64,000 nucleotides of DNA, from contig VERI01000002.1 of the NCBI GenBank assembly GCA_018882785.1, positions 1 through 64,000 on the forward strand, written 5' to 3'. Of the stretch, positions 35,817-45,273 are shown one piece after another. The stretch's first letter is position 1. Every line of letters starts with the position of its first letter. A model generated the notes under the pieces. That model had not been told where the DNA came from and did no database searches. It was given only the letters and a program-made list of their open reading frames with translations. This DNA is from Burkholderiaceae bacterium (GTDB lineage: Bacteria > Pseudomonadota > Gammaproteobacteria > Burkholderiales > Burkholderiaceae_A). A program made the position numbers and the translations under genes.

Positions 35817-36494
35817 TCACTTACATACCAGTGATACAACATCATCCAGACTGCTGCCGATATAACTGGGCAGAACGTCCAAGCATTCCGCAGGCGCGCC
35901 GGAACGGTTGACCCAGAAGGTCTTGAATCCGAACCAGGTGGCACCACAGACATCCCATCCATTGGACGAAACAAACAACAACTCACTGGCCTGACAGTTA
36001 AAAAAATCGGGTGCCAACTGATACACACTGGCATCGACCTTATACCGCCGCACCCGATCTGCAGACAGCACTGTCGAGAACATCCCCGACATCCCCGCGC
36101 TTTCAACCGCCTGGGCGATCATTTCAGGATTGCCATTGGTGTGTATCGCCAACGGCAGGCCTGACGCCTGCAGCCGCTGTAGCGCCTGCAGGTTTTCCGG
36201 AAACGCTGACAGGCGCGCATACTGCGCCATCAACGCGTCACGCTGTGCCGCACCCAGATCAAGCCCGAGGGCAGCACCGCAATAATTCAATGCATCGACC
36301 GTGATCTCCCAGAAGGGCTTATAACGCCCAGACATCGAGCGAAGCCGGGTGTATTCCACCTGCTTATCCCGCCACAACTGGGACAGCGCCTTGCCTTTTC
36401 CTGGAAAGAGCGATTCCGCCAGCTGCCCCACCGAGTGAACGTCGAACAGGGTGCCATAGGCATCAAAACAAATGGCTTTTGGCGTAAGAATCAT
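35817..36494 (-). CDS. haloacid dehalogenase type II-like HAD hydrolase
   Basis: 225 aa. Catalytic positions of (S)-2-haloacid dehalogenases can be aligned: nucleophile Asp in FDAYGTLFD, Arg in EYTRLRSM, the T-N-G-N loop (Ser in the reference enzymes, Thr here), Lys and Tyr in RYKVDASVYQLA, and Ser/Asn/Asp in FVSSNGWDVCGA. The family hydrolyses L-2-haloacids to D-hydroxyacids; with chloro- or fluoroacetate the product is glycolate. Many family members have unknown natural substrates. It lies just upstream of aceB on the same strand and may be co-transcribed. The next gene, alkA-like, is divergent with 26 bp between starts. Confidence 0.85.
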   Translation of the reverse strand: MILTPKAICFDAYGTLFDVHSVGQLAESLFPGKGKALSQLWRDKQVEYTRLRSMSGRYKPFWEITVDALNYCGAALGLDLGAAQRDALMAQYARLSAFPENLQALQRLQASGLPLAIHTNGNPEMIAQAVESAGMSGMFSTVLSADRVRRYKVDASVYQLAPDFFNCQASELLFVSSNGWDVCGATWFGFKTFWVNRSGAPAECLDVLPSYIGSSLDDVVSLVCK

Positions 36495-36520
36495 GGTCCG
36501 AAGGCGATTATATTGGAACC

Positions 36521-37162
36521 ATGACCCACTGCCGTCCGCAGCCCAGCCCCCCGGAATTCTGGATCCGTGCCTGTCATGCCCTAACCCACGCCGATCCCGT
36601 GATCGGGGCCATCATCGCCCAACATCGGCACAGCCATCTGGTGACGCGCGGTGATGTATTCACCACCTTGGCCCGCGCAATCGTAGGACAGCAGATCTCT
36701 GTGAAGGCCGCCGCCACAATCTGGTCGCGCTTTCAAACCGCAGTCCAGCCACTCACCCCCGATCGGCTCGCCAGTCTCGAGATACGGACGCTGGAGCAGT
36801 GCGGACTATCCGGACGAAAAAAAGAATACCTGCTCGGCCTTGGCCAGGCATTTACCCGTCGGCCTCATCTGCAGATAGAACTGGAATCAATGCCCGATGA
36901 GGCTGCTATCCAGACGCTCATCGAACTGCGCGGCGTGGGCCGATGGACTGCGGAGATGGTATTGATCTTTGCCCTACTGCGGCCTGATGTACTGCCCTGC
37001 GATGACCTAGGACTAATGAAGGCCATCTCACTGCATTACCGTCAAGGCAGGGCTGTCAGCGCCACTCAGGCCAGAACGATTGCCACCAGATGGGCCCCTT
37101 GGCGCTCCGTGGCAACCTGGTACCTCTGGCGCAGTCTGGACCCCGAGCCCGTAGACTACTGA
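36521..37162 (+). CDS. DNA-3-methyladenine glycosylase II, AlkA-type
   Basis: 213 aa HhH-GPD base-excision enzyme. The N-terminal helices include ARAIVGQQISVKAA. The helix-hairpin-helix reads LIELRGVGRWTAEMVLIFAL, and the catalytic Asp lies in VLPCDDLGLMKA. The C-terminal WAPWRSVATWYLWRSLD is the typical family ending. It removes alkylated purines from DNA. It is shorter than E. coli AlkA (282 aa) because it lacks the N-terminal TBP-like domain, as in many bacteria. The gene ends 2 bp before rlmJ starts, so the two are coupled. Confidence 0.93.
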   Translation: MTHCRPQPSPPEFWIRACHALTHADPVIGAIIAQHRHSHLVTRGDVFTTLARAIVGQQISVKAAATIWSRFQTAVQPLTPDRLASLEIRTLEQCGLSGRKKEYLLGLGQAFTRRPHLQIELESMPDEAAIQTLIELRGVGRWTAEMVLIFALLRPDVLPCDDLGLMKAISLHYRQGRAVSATQARTIATRWAPWRSVATWYLWRSLDPEPVDY

Positions 37163-37164
37163 GT

Positions 37165-38058
37165 ATGTTTGCCTATCGACACGCGTTTCATGCCGGGAAT
37201 CATGCGGATGTGCTCAAGCACCTCACCCTGGTGACCGCCCTATCTCTGCTTCAGAAAAAGGAGACGCCGGTCTGGGTTGTGGATACCCACGCTGGGGCGG
37301 GGATGTACTCCTTAAAAAGCCCACTGGTCCGCGATAAGGCCGAGTGGCCGACTGGGATTGGCCGACTGTGGCAGGCCAAAGGACTGCCACAGGAATTTCA
37401 GCCCTATCTTGATCTCGTCAAAGCAGTCAATCGCTCGGGGAAACTCATTCAATATCCTGGCTCGCCGGTGCTCATTCAGGCCATGCTGCGCCCCGAGGAT
37501 CGCCTGCGGGCATTTGAACTTCATCCGTCGGACATCGGTCCGCTGCAACGGTGTCTTGGAGGTGCACCCCGACAAATCAAGGCGGAAAAGAAAGACGGCT
37601 TCTCACAGCTCAAGGCGCTGCTGCCGCCACCATCGCGACGGGGCCTCATACTGATGGACCCCTCTTATGAGATGCGAAATGACTATCAACACGTGATGGT
37701 CAGCCTGCGTGATGCGTTGGCTAGATTCGCAACGGGTGTCTATCTGTTGTGGTATCCAAAAATTGGGCGTTATCACGTAGAACGGCTGCTGCGACAGGTC
37801 GCAGGGCTGCCCATGCAGCAGCTGCTGCATGCAAGTCTCACTGTCCGAGGTCCGCTGAAGGATGGGCTTGGCCTTACCGGCTCCGGCATGATCGTTATCA
37901 ATCCGCCGTACGGGTTAGACAATGCACTCGCCACGCTGATGCCATCCCTTGTCAGGCTACTGGGCCAGGACACGCGCGCCCGGGGCAGTGTCCAGCTGGC
38001 GCAATCTCCAGAGGAAATTAAAACGGCACTCGGCCTAGTAAGACCAAGTGCCGCTTAA
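37165..38058 (+). CDS. rlmJ: 23S rRNA (adenine2030-N6)-methyltransferase
   Basis: 297 aa. It begins MFAYRHAFHAGNHADVLKHL, the nearly invariant RlmJ N-terminus, followed by VVDTHAGAGMYSL (SAM-binding) and LILMDPSYEMRNDY, the D-P-P-Y-like catalytic motif with Ser in place of the second Pro, as is usual for RlmJ. It methylates A2030 of 23S rRNA. The open frame starts 25 codons earlier inside alkA, but the ATG at 37165 is the family start. Confidence 0.95.
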   Translation: MFAYRHAFHAGNHADVLKHLTLVTALSLLQKKETPVWVVDTHAGAGMYSLKSPLVRDKAEWPTGIGRLWQAKGLPQEFQPYLDLVKAVNRSGKLIQYPGSPVLIQAMLRPEDRLRAFELHPSDIGPLQRCLGGAPRQIKAEKKDGFSQLKALLPPPSRRGLILMDPSYEMRNDYQHVMVSLRDALARFATGVYLLWYPKIGRYHVERLLRQVAGLPMQQLLHASLTVRGPLKDGLGLTGSGMIVINPPYGLDNALATLMPSLVRLLGQDTRARGSVQLAQSPEEIKTALGLVRPSAA

Positions 38059-38068
38059 CACGGTGCCA

Positions 38069-38106
38069 CGGCAGTTCGCCGGCACATTCAACGCCGTGCA
38101 CTGCCG
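38069..38106. repeat. imperfect inverted repeat between convergent rlmJ and aceA
   Basis: Outer arms CGGCAGT / ACTGCCG (7 bp) enclose inner GCAC/GTGC arms. It lies just past the rlmJ stop and before the aceA stop. Without a T-run its role as a bidirectional transcript end is only suggested. Confidence 0.35.
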
Positions 38107-38130
38107 AGAGCTGCCCGAGACACGCCTGCG

Positions 38131-39450
38131 CTAGGCGACCTTACGCTCCGCCTTCTCGTCGAAGAACTGCTCATCTTCAGTCGAGCCCTTTAGCGCGGCG
38201 GTCGATGCCTGACGCTCAATCGTGGTGGTGACCGCATCAAAGTAGCCTGTGCCAACCTCGCGTTGATGCTTCACAGCCGTAAACCCACGCTCGGCCGCCG
38301 CAAACTCGGCCTGCTGAAGTTCAACAAAGGCCGACATGTTGTTGCGCGCATAACCGTAGGCCAGATTGAACATCGAGTAGTTAAGGCTGTGGAAACCCGC
38401 CAAGGTGATGAACTGGAACTTATAGCCCATTGCGCCGAGCTCTCGCTGGAACTTGGCGATGGTGGCGTCGTCAAGATTCTTTTTCCAGTTAAACGACGGC
38501 GAGCAGTTATACGCGAGCATCTTGCCCGGAAACTGTTTATGAATTGCCTCAGCAAATGCGCGGGCGAATGCAAGATCAGGCTTGCCTGTCTCACACCAGA
38601 TCATGTCGGCATAGGGTGCGTAGGCCAGTCCGCGGGAAATCGCCTGCTCCAGCCCGGGCTTGGTGCGGAAAAAGCCCTCGACGGTGCGCTCACCCGTGAG
38701 AAACGCTTTGTCGTTCTCATCTACATCGGAGGTAATTAGATCGGCAGCCTCTGCGTCCGTGCGGGCCAGCAGAACAGTGGGCACGCCCATCACATCCGAC
38801 GCCAGACGGGCCGCGACGAGCTTGGAGACGGCCTCGCGGCTGGGTACAAGAACTTTCCCGCCCATGTGTCCACATTTTTTCACCGATGCCAATTGATCTT
38901 CGAAGTGCACGCCTGCGGCGCCAGCCTCGACCATGGCCTTCATTAATTCGAATGCATTGAGCACGCCACCAAAACCTGCCTCGGCATCTGCAACGATGGG
39001 CAGAAAATAATCCACATAGCCTGCATCACCGGGATTGGTTCCCTCCATCCACTGAATCTGGTCTGCGCGCGTGAATGTGTTGTTGATGCGCTTGACCACC
39101 ATCGGTACCGAATTCACGGGATAGAGAGACTGATCGGGGTACATCTCGCCCGCCAGGTTCGCATCACCGGCGACCTGCCAGCCGGAGAGATAAACCGCCT
39201 TAAGGCCGGCCTTGGCCTGCTGCAGTGCTTGATTGCCGGTAAGTGCCCCCAATGAATTGACGAAGGGCTCCGTATTGACGAGATTCCAGAGTTTCTCAGC
39301 CCCGCGCTTGGCCAGGGTGTGCTCAGGCTGGACCGATCCACGCAGGCGAACCACGTCGGCCGCCGAGTAGCCCCGTTTAATTCCACCCCAGCGTGGGTTT
39401 TCAGACCATTCTTTTTCGAGTTTTTGTGTTTCGAGTTCGCGTGAGGACAT
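38131..39450 (-). CDS. aceA: isocitrate lyase
   Basis: 439 aa. It cleaves isocitrate to succinate and glyoxylate, allowing growth on acetate and fatty acids. The active-site signature [13 protein letters not shown] with catalytic Cys is intact, as are [29 protein letters not shown] and VHFEDQLAS, and the substrate loop NCSPSFNW. The frame extends to 39507; the ATG at 39450 has GGGAGA 8 bp upstream and begins the conserved [11 protein letters not shown] region. The 255 bp upstream are very AT-rich and contain an array of palindromes shared with the aceE promoter. Confidence 0.98.
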   Translation of the reverse strand: MSSRELETQKLEKEWSENPRWGGIKRGYSAADVVRLRGSVQPEHTLAKRGAEKLWNLVNTEPFVNSLGALTGNQALQQAKAGLKAVYLSGWQVAGDANLAGEMYPDQSLYPVNSVPMVVKRINNTFTRADQIQWMEGTNPGDAGYVDYFLPIVADAEAGFGGVLNAFELMKAMVEAGAAGVHFEDQLASVKKCGHMGGKVLVPSREAVSKLVAARLASDVMGVPTVLLARTDAEAADLITSDVDENDKAFLTGERTVEGFFRTKPGLEQAISRGLAYAPYADMIWCETGKPDLAFARAFAEAIHKQFPGKMLAYNCSPSFNWKKNLDDATIAKFQRELGAMGYKFQFITLAGFHSLNYSMFNLAYGYARNNMSAFVELQQAEFAAAERGFTAVKHQREVGTGYFDAVTTTIERQASTAALKGSTEDEQFFDEKAERKVA

Positions 39451-39569
39451 TCTGAATCTCCCGATAGATAAAGTGGTCTTATGGTAAGCAAATCTGCTGC
39501 TTCGCAATAGATTCGCCGGGGAAATTTTTATTAAAAAAAATTGTTATAAATCATATATTTATAATTATT

Positions 39570-39669
39570 TTTCTTAATATGAAACAATTTTTTTGAATAC
39601 GAAAGATAGATATGCCGCTTCGCACAAGGAAAATTTCATATTGAGAAACGGAAATTTCTTATTGCGAAA
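39570..39669 (-). promoter_or_regulatory. array of TTTC-N7-GAAA palindromes upstream of aceA
   Basis: Three full 15-bp matches: TTTCTTAATATGAAA (39570-39584), TTTCATATTGAGAAA (39634-39648) and TTTCTTATTGCGAAA (39655-39669); the last two are 21 bp apart. Two weaker copies lie between (39590-39604 and 39618-39632). In the aceA direction the consensus TTTCRYAWWAWGAAA also describes the pair upstream of aceE. The sites are 120-220 bp before the aceA start, leaving room for a promoter in the AT-rich 39451-39569. The regulator is unknown. Confidence 0.7.
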
Positions 39670-39705
39670 AGCTGGTGTTGACCCTTTTGATTGTCCGACC
39701 CTGGC

Positions 39706-42243
39706 CTAGACGGTCTCCTTGAGGGTCTGCCAGGCCGGCGTGCGCAGCACCGATCGCAGGGCGACCCAGCCGGCAACGAGTGAAATCAACGCCCCCAGGC
39801 CAGCGCCGATCAGCAGCACCGACCAGCGGGGATCCAGCGCCAAGGAGAACACGCGCTCGGCCAATAGAGCGCCGATCGAGAGTGCTGCCGCCGAGGCCAA
39901 TAGCCCAGCAATGCCGCCGACCAATACCAGCTCGATCATCTGGGCAATCGCGAGCTGCAATTGACTGGCCCCCAGGGCACGAAATACCGCCGCCTCGCGC
40001 AGGCGCGCATCACGCGTGGACAGCAGCGCCGCCCACAGCACAAGTACACCACTTGCCAAGGCAAACCCAAACAACATCTGAACTGCACTGATCACCTGGT
40101 TCAGGATTCGTTGTAACTGCTCCACAAGCGCACTGACATCAAAGACCGTGAGGTTTGGAAATCGGCTCAAGAGCTGACGATTAAGATCAACCTTAGGCCG
40201 GCCATCGTGCGCTTCGGGTACGTGAACTGAAGTGATCCAGCTCTGAGGCGCATCCTTTAAGGCTGCCGGTGTCAAGATCATGAAAAAATTCACCTGCATG
40301 GAATCCCAGCGTAGCTCCCGAAGGTTCTTCACAACCACCTCAATCGGCTCGCCTGCCACCTCAAATACCAGACGGTCGTTGAGGGCAAGACCGAGGGTTT
40401 TGGCAATCCCGGATTCGACCGAGACCTCGTGAAGATCCGGATCGAGGCTTCCGCCTGCAACCAAACGGTTATGCACCGGGATAGTTTTGGAGTAGGTCAA
40501 ATTAAACTCGCGATCGACGAGACGCTGGGCGCGATCATCAGAAAAGTCAGTCGGCTGAATTGAACGTCCGTTAATGGCAATCAGCCGGCCTCGAACCATC
40601 GGAGAGATCGTAGGCCGGCCCAGTCCAGCACGCCGGATCACATCGGCAACATCGTTACGCTGTTCGGTCTGAATATTCAGCACAAATCGGTTCGGCGCAT
40701 CCGGCGGTGTCGAGAGCCGCCAGGCTTCTACCAAATCCGCCTGAACGATTGTGAGCAAGAACAAGGCTGTCAGCGCCATCGCCACACCTTGAATCTGCAG
40801 GGCGAGCGCAGCGCCACGGCGCTGCAGACTGCGTCGCGTGCTCTGCCAGGCCCAGGCGAAGATTCCTTGCGCCCTGCCTTTAGGAGACTGCATGCCTGGC
40901 AAAGTAGATGGCAAGACTCGAAAGATCGACCAAGACAGTACCGAAAAGGCAAGTCCCGCAATGACAAATCCAATTGCCGTGACCATCGACAGGGTGATAT
41001 TTCCGGTGCCCAGCCAGAGCAGTAGCCAGACCGCAAGCAGCATGAGCACGACCCACAGCTTTCCCGACAGCGAATACACCGGCATATCCTGACGAAGCAC
41101 GCGAACGGCAGGAACCTTGCGCAGTACGATGAGAGGAGGCACTGCAAACCCCAGCACCATCGCTGTTGCAACACCGGCAGCCTGCGCAAGCGGAATCCAA
41201 GAAACATTCGCAAGCGGTAACGATAGATAGGTAGAGGCAATCGCCGCGAGCCAGGCCTGAACAAGCCAGCCAAGGCCGAGTCCAATCAGAACCGATCCAA
41301 ACGTAACGATGGTCAGTTCCATCGCCCACCACTGCGCAAGCCGTGGCTGAGTCGCACCAAGGGACTTCAGAACTGCGCAGGTCTGCAGATGACGGCCGAC
41401 AAACCGCTGACTTGCGAGTGCAACCGCTGCCGCAGCGGTTAGGCTCGCGAGCATTCCTGTAAGCGACAGAAATGCATAGGCACGGTCTAACGCATTCCTC
41501 AGCTCCGGCCGCGCATTTTCGAGCGTCTCTAGTCGCTGGCCTCGGCCCAATGTCGGCGCAAGCTGCGCGGCAAGCATCTCTGCCCGCGTCGCTCCCGCAG
41601 ACGACGCTGCCGCAACCCAGAGACGGTAGCTGATTCGACTGCCTGGCTGAACAAGCGCTGTGTCGGGAAGCCGTTCGTGACGGATCATCACGCGGGGTGA
41701 AAGGTTCACAAAATTCATCCCTCGATCCGGCTCCTGCAGCAAGAGTCCAGAGATACGAAACGTGACCACACCAATGCGTAAGGGATCCCCAAGGCCAACG
41801 CCTAATGATGCCGATAGCGCAGGATCGATCCACACCTCTTGAAGGCCCAGTGTCGGATTACGCTCACGCCCGCGCGCTGTCTGTACTTCAATCGTGCCGC
41901 GCAATGGATATCCATCTGTCACGGTCTTCACGGCAGCAAGCAGCCCTCGGGCCTGATCACCCTGCCCGGTCTGCGCCATACTTGGAAACTGACTGCCCGT
42001 GACCATGCGCAGGCCAAGCGCAGATGCAGCGTTCATCCAGGCCGCGGGCGTGGGATGGTCGGACACCAGAACCAGATCCGCGGCAAGCGTAGACTGCGCA
42101 TCATTCGCAAGGGCCTGGCGCACCCGATCGGCCAAGAGGCCGACTGCGCTCACAGCGGTGACTGAGATCACCAGCGCCAGACTCAGCAACAGGGCGCCCC
42201 CCTGCCGGAGATCTCGCCATGTTAAAAACCACGCTAACCGCAT
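39706..42243 (-). CDS. large FtsX-family ABC permease, YbbP-like
   Basis: 845 aa with two repeated FtsX units and about ten membrane helices. The first unit has an N-terminal helix, a large periplasmic loop, then three helices with QTCAVLKSLGATQPRLAQWWAMEL. The second unit repeats this layout, ending LREAAVFRALGASQLQLAIAQMIE and VSLVAGWVALRSVL. YbbP-type permeases pair with LolD-like ATPases. It is the last of five genes, and its ATG at 42243 lies inside the previous permease's final codons (10 bp overlap). A longer frame to 42351 is not family-like. Function beyond export or lipid handling cannot be inferred. Confidence 0.85.
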   Translation of the reverse strand: MRLAWFLTWRDLRQGGALLLSLALVISVTAVSAVGLLADRVRQALANDAQSTLAADLVLVSDHPTPAAWMNAASALGLRMVTGSQFPSMAQTGQGDQARGLLAAVKTVTDGYPLRGTIEVQTARGRERNPTLGLQEVWIDPALSASLGVGLGDPLRIGVVTFRISGLLLQEPDRGMNFVNLSPRVMIRHERLPDTALVQPGSRISYRLWVAAASSAGATRAEMLAAQLAPTLGRGQRLETLENARPELRNALDRAYAFLSLTGMLASLTAAAAVALASQRFVGRHLQTCAVLKSLGATQPRLAQWWAMELTIVTFGSVLIGLGLGWLVQAWLAAIASTYLSLPLANVSWIPLAQAAGVATAMVLGFAVPPLIVLRKVPAVRVLRQDMPVYSLSGKLWVVLMLLAVWLLLWLGTGNITLSMVTAIGFVIAGLAFSVLSWSIFRVLPSTLPGMQSPKGRAQGIFAWAWQSTRRSLQRRGAALALQIQGVAMALTALFLLTIVQADLVEAWRLSTPPDAPNRFVLNIQTEQRNDVADVIRRAGLGRPTISPMVRGRLIAINGRSIQPTDFSDDRAQRLVDREFNLTYSKTIPVHNRLVAGGSLDPDLHEVSVESGIAKTLGLALNDRLVFEVAGEPIEVVVKNLRELRWDSMQVNFFMILTPAALKDAPQSWITSVHVPEAHDGRPKVDLNRQLLSRFPNLTVFDVSALVEQLQRILNQVISAVQMLFGFALASGVLVLWAALLSTRDARLREAAVFRALGASQLQLAIAQMIELVLVGGIAGLLASAAALSIGALLAERVFSLALDPRWSVLLIGAGLGALISLVAGWVALRSVLRTPAWQTLKETV

Positions 42244-43403
42244 CGAAGGGCCTCTACGATTCCAATTCTTGCCGCCCGAATAGCAGGCAACATCCCGCCT
42301 GCGACCCCCATACACGCTGCGAACAATAGAGATCCAAGGGCGATTCCCCATGAGAGTTCAAAGCCGAAGGCAAGTTCAGAAAAACTCTGGAAATTCGTCG
42401 TAGAAAACTCAATCCACTGCATCGCAGAGGCCAACAACAACCCCAGGAGACCCCCAATTAATGCCAGGCCGACCGATTCAGCGAGAAATGCAGTAAGGAT
42501 TGCCGTCCGCTGAAAGCCCAAGGCCCGCAGTGTGCCAATCTCCGCTGTACGGGATGCGACCGCGGCCTGCATCGTGATGGTTGCTCCAATGATTGCACCA
42601 ACTGAGAATATGCCAGCCAGCGTCAGGCCCAGAATCTGGATAAACCGCGACAGACCGGCCGACTGCTCGGCGTAATACTCGGCCTCGCGTTTTGCAGAAA
42701 GCGTGATCCTCGGGTCTGCCTCAAGCCGAGTGGCGAGCCCCGAGAAAAGCTGTGGATCCGTCAGACGCAGCACGACAGAGGAGTAAGAATTTCGCCGAAA
42801 AGCCTGCATCAACGAGTCCACATCACCCCAGATCTCTGAATCAAAACCGCTCCGACGTCCATTCATTACACCGACAACGTGCCATTGACGTCCGCCAAAG
42901 GTGAGCATCTCCCCCACCTCCACACCTGAAAACTGCGCCTGTACTGCGCGGCCAATCACAATCTCGTTGGAACCAGGCCGAAAGAATCGGCCCTCGGAGA
43001 GCTCGACACTTCGTCTGAGCCGCAGTCCGGCCTGCTCCATCCCGCGAATCAGCACGTTAGAGACCTTTCCCGCAGATCGCTTCGGCAGACTAATTAACAT
43101 CACAACCTCTCGTGATACCAAAGGCTCACCAATGACCGCAACCTCGGGCAGCACCGCCACCAACGCCGCCTGAGATCGCTCGACTGCGCTTTGTACTTCG
43201 GTGGTCGACCCCTTACGGGATACGATCACATTATCGGGTTCGCCAGTCGATACCAGGGTGCGCTTAAGACCAGCGTCTAACATCAGCGCCGTCGCAAACA
43301 CGAACACCACCAATGCCATACCGCTTGCAGTCAGCACAGTGGTCACCCGACGGACCCACAGATTCCGAAGACTGTAGTGCACGGGAATTGCCATCGATCG
43401 CAT
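42234..43403 (-). CDS. FtsX/MacB-family ABC permease (second)
   Basis: 389 aa from the ATG at 43403. One N-terminal helix (VTTVLTASGMALVVFVFATALML), a periplasmic domain (about 50-255), and three C-terminal helices carrying SRTAEIGTLRALGFQRTAILTAFL, the usual FtsX coupling segment. It resembles permeases of DevC/MacB-type exporters. It lies 16 bp after the first permease and overlaps the third, so the three permeases are translated together. Confidence 0.87.
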   Translation of the reverse strand: MRSMAIPVHYSLRNLWVRRVTTVLTASGMALVVFVFATALMLDAGLKRTLVSTGEPDNVIVSRKGSTTEVQSAVERSQAALVAVLPEVAVIGEPLVSREVVMLISLPKRSAGKVSNVLIRGMEQAGLRLRRSVELSEGRFFRPGSNEIVIGRAVQAQFSGVEVGEMLTFGGRQWHVVGVMNGRRSGFDSEIWGDVDSLMQAFRRNSYSSVVLRLTDPQLFSGLATRLEADPRITLSAKREAEYYAEQSAGLSRFIQILGLTLAGIFSVGAIIGATITMQAAVASRTAEIGTLRALGFQRTAILTAFLAESVGLALIGGLLGLLLASAMQWIEFSTTNFQSFSELAFGFELSWGIALGSLLFAACMGVAGGMLPAIRAARIGIVEALRCG

Positions 43404-43419
43404 CAGCCGCTCGTCGTCA

Positions 43420-44577
43420 TCAGACCGCCCGCAGCCCTTCAACAATTCGGATGCGGGCCGAGCGTACTGCAGGCACCACCGCCGCGATCAAGCCCACCAG
43501 CACTGCAAGGCCAATCTGTGCCAGGGTGGTGTCTCGGGAAACCTCAAAGACCGGAAACAAGGTACCAATGCTGCCAACAAACGCGGCAGCGGCCGGAAAT
43601 GTCAGGAGCGCTCCTGTCACTCCTCCGATGACTGCAAGCAGCAACGACTCGCCCGTAATCAATCCTGCAACAAACCGCGGGGAAAACCCCAGGGCTTTTA
43701 ACGTAGCGTACTCTGACGTCCGCTCCCGCGAGGTCATCGCCATGGTGTTGGCCATGACCGCCAGAATGATCAGGATCACCACGTACGAGACCACCTGAAT
43801 CGCCAATACGATCGCCTCTGTCATCGCGACAAAACCGAGCTGAAATGCCTTCTCGGTCTCACTGAGCGTTTCATACGCAGAATTTCGAAATAGGGCATCA
43901 ATGGCCAGACTAATTTCCGCAGCCCGAGCGGGCTCACCAATCTGGACAATAAATACGCCGGTGGTATTTGTGGCACGCGGCAACGCACGGCGCTTCGCTT
44001 CTTCATTTAGATAGTCCCAATGAAAAAACATCTGGGCGGTATCTGTAGAACTCTGTCGGCCGTCGTAAATACCACGAACCTGGAACTCCCAATTGCCGGG
44101 ATAGACGGTCCCCTTCAGGGTCATCATATCCCCCACCTCGAGTCCATGTGTCTGCGCAATCTTACGGCCGATCACTGCGCCGCGACGGTCTTTCAAAAAG
44201 GCCTGTCGCTCGCCCTCGGAGAGGAGATATTCGGGATAAAGCGCAAGATAAGACTCTGCCTTGATTGCAAACTGCGGGAAAAAATTCCTGGGCTCTTTAT
44301 AGATCCCGCCAAACCAGTTGGCCCATGAGATCTCACTGACCCCATCAACCTGTCGAATCCGATCCGCATGCGAAAGGGGCAGCGGGAACACCAAGGAAAT
44401 CGCATTACGCGTGATCAGCCGCGCGTTGGAGGCGCCCTCTGCCCCGGAATACCAGGCCCCCACAACAGTCGACAGCAGCCCAAACGCCAGAATCGCGACC
44501 ACCAGTCCAAGCAGTGTCAGGAGCGATCTGCCCTTATTGCGCCAAAGATTGCGAAACAACAGATTTAAGACCAGCAT
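43420..44577 (-). CDS. FtsX/MacB-family ABC permease (first)
   Basis: 385 aa: N-terminal helix (RSLLTLLGLVVAILAFGLLSTVV), periplasmic domain, and three C-terminal helices with SRERTSEYATLKALGFSPRFVAGLI. It is a paralogue of the adjacent permease: both have one helix plus three and the same E-x-T-L-x-A-L-G-F coupling motif, consistent with a heterodimer. It starts 12 bp after the ATPase stop. Confidence 0.88.
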   Translation of the reverse strand: MLVLNLLFRNLWRNKGRSLLTLLGLVVAILAFGLLSTVVGAWYSGAEGASNARLITRNAISLVFPLPLSHADRIRQVDGVSEISWANWFGGIYKEPRNFFPQFAIKAESYLALYPEYLLSEGERQAFLKDRRGAVIGRKIAQTHGLEVGDMMTLKGTVYPGNWEFQVRGIYDGRQSSTDTAQMFFHWDYLNEEAKRRALPRATNTTGVFIVQIGEPARAAEISLAIDALFRNSAYETLSETEKAFQLGFVAMTEAIVLAIQVVSYVVILIILAVMANTMAMTSRERTSEYATLKALGFSPRFVAGLITGESLLLAVIGGVTGALLTFPAAAAFVGSIGTLFPVFEVSRDTTLAQIGLAVLVGLIAAVVPAVRSARIRIVEGLRAV

Positions 44578-44589
44578 GAGTCCGGACCG

Positions 44590-45273
44590 TTAGGCGGAAT
44601 GTTCGGCATCACGCTCGAGCTGCCCTTTTTCAAGATGGACTGTGGCCTTGGCATGCTCGGCTGCTTTGGGATCATGGGTCACCATCAGGATGGTCTTGCC
44701 CATATCCCGGTTGAGTCGGCTCATCATGGACAGAATGTCCTGCGCCGATTGCCGATCAAGATCACCCGTCGGCTCATCCGCGACGATCAACTGGGGATCG
44801 GTGATGAGCGCCCGCGCAATTGCAACACGCTGCTGCTGCCCGCCCGAGAGTTCACCCGGCGTGTGATCCATTCGATCCAGCAGGCCCACCATCTCCAAGG
44901 CACGCGTCACACGCACCTTCCTGTCGGCCTCAGATAATGAGATTAACTGCAATGGCAGGGCAACATTCTCAAATGCAGTGAGTACCGGAATCAGGTTATA
45001 GAACTGAAAAATAAACCCTACATTGGTCGAACGCCAGCCGGCAAGTTCAGACTCCGTGAGCCGCGTGATATCGCGACCGTCGATAATGATCTCTCCAGTA
45101 TCGGGCCGATCAATACCCGCGATCAGGTTTAACAGCGTACTTTTGCCCGAGCCCGAAGGGCCCATTAGTGCAAGAAACTCGCCGGAACGGACCTTTAGAC
45201 TGAGGTCCTGTAACACGGGGACGCGCTGATCCCCCCGACGATAACTCTTACTGACATGCCGTAGCTCAATCAT
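44590..45273 (-). CDS. LolD/MacB-type ABC transporter ATPase
   Basis: 227 aa. Walker [10 protein letters not shown], signature [15 protein letters not shown], Walker [13 protein letters not shown] and H-loop LMVTHDPKA are intact. It is the only ATPase among five genes and presumably powers all three permeases or a subset. Its ATG overlaps the adaptor gene stop by four bases. Confidence 0.95.
   Translation of the reverse strand: MIELRHVSKSYRRGDQRVPVLQDLSLKVRSGEFLALMGPSGSGKSTLLNLIAGIDRPDTGEIIIDGRDITRLTESELAGWRSTNVGFIFQFYNLIPVLTAFENVALPLQLISLSEADRKVRVTRALEMVGLLDRMDHTPGELSGGQQQRVAIARALITDPQLIVADEPTGDLDRQSAQDILSMMSRLNRDMGKTILMVTHDPKAAEHAKATVHLEKGQLERDAEHSA

Noticed and set aside
35804..35818. CTTCATTATGTTTTC upstream of aceB as another copy of the aceE/aceA operator
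   Set aside because: Only one half matches (TTCATTATG); the second arm lacks GAAA, so it is not counted with the operator set.
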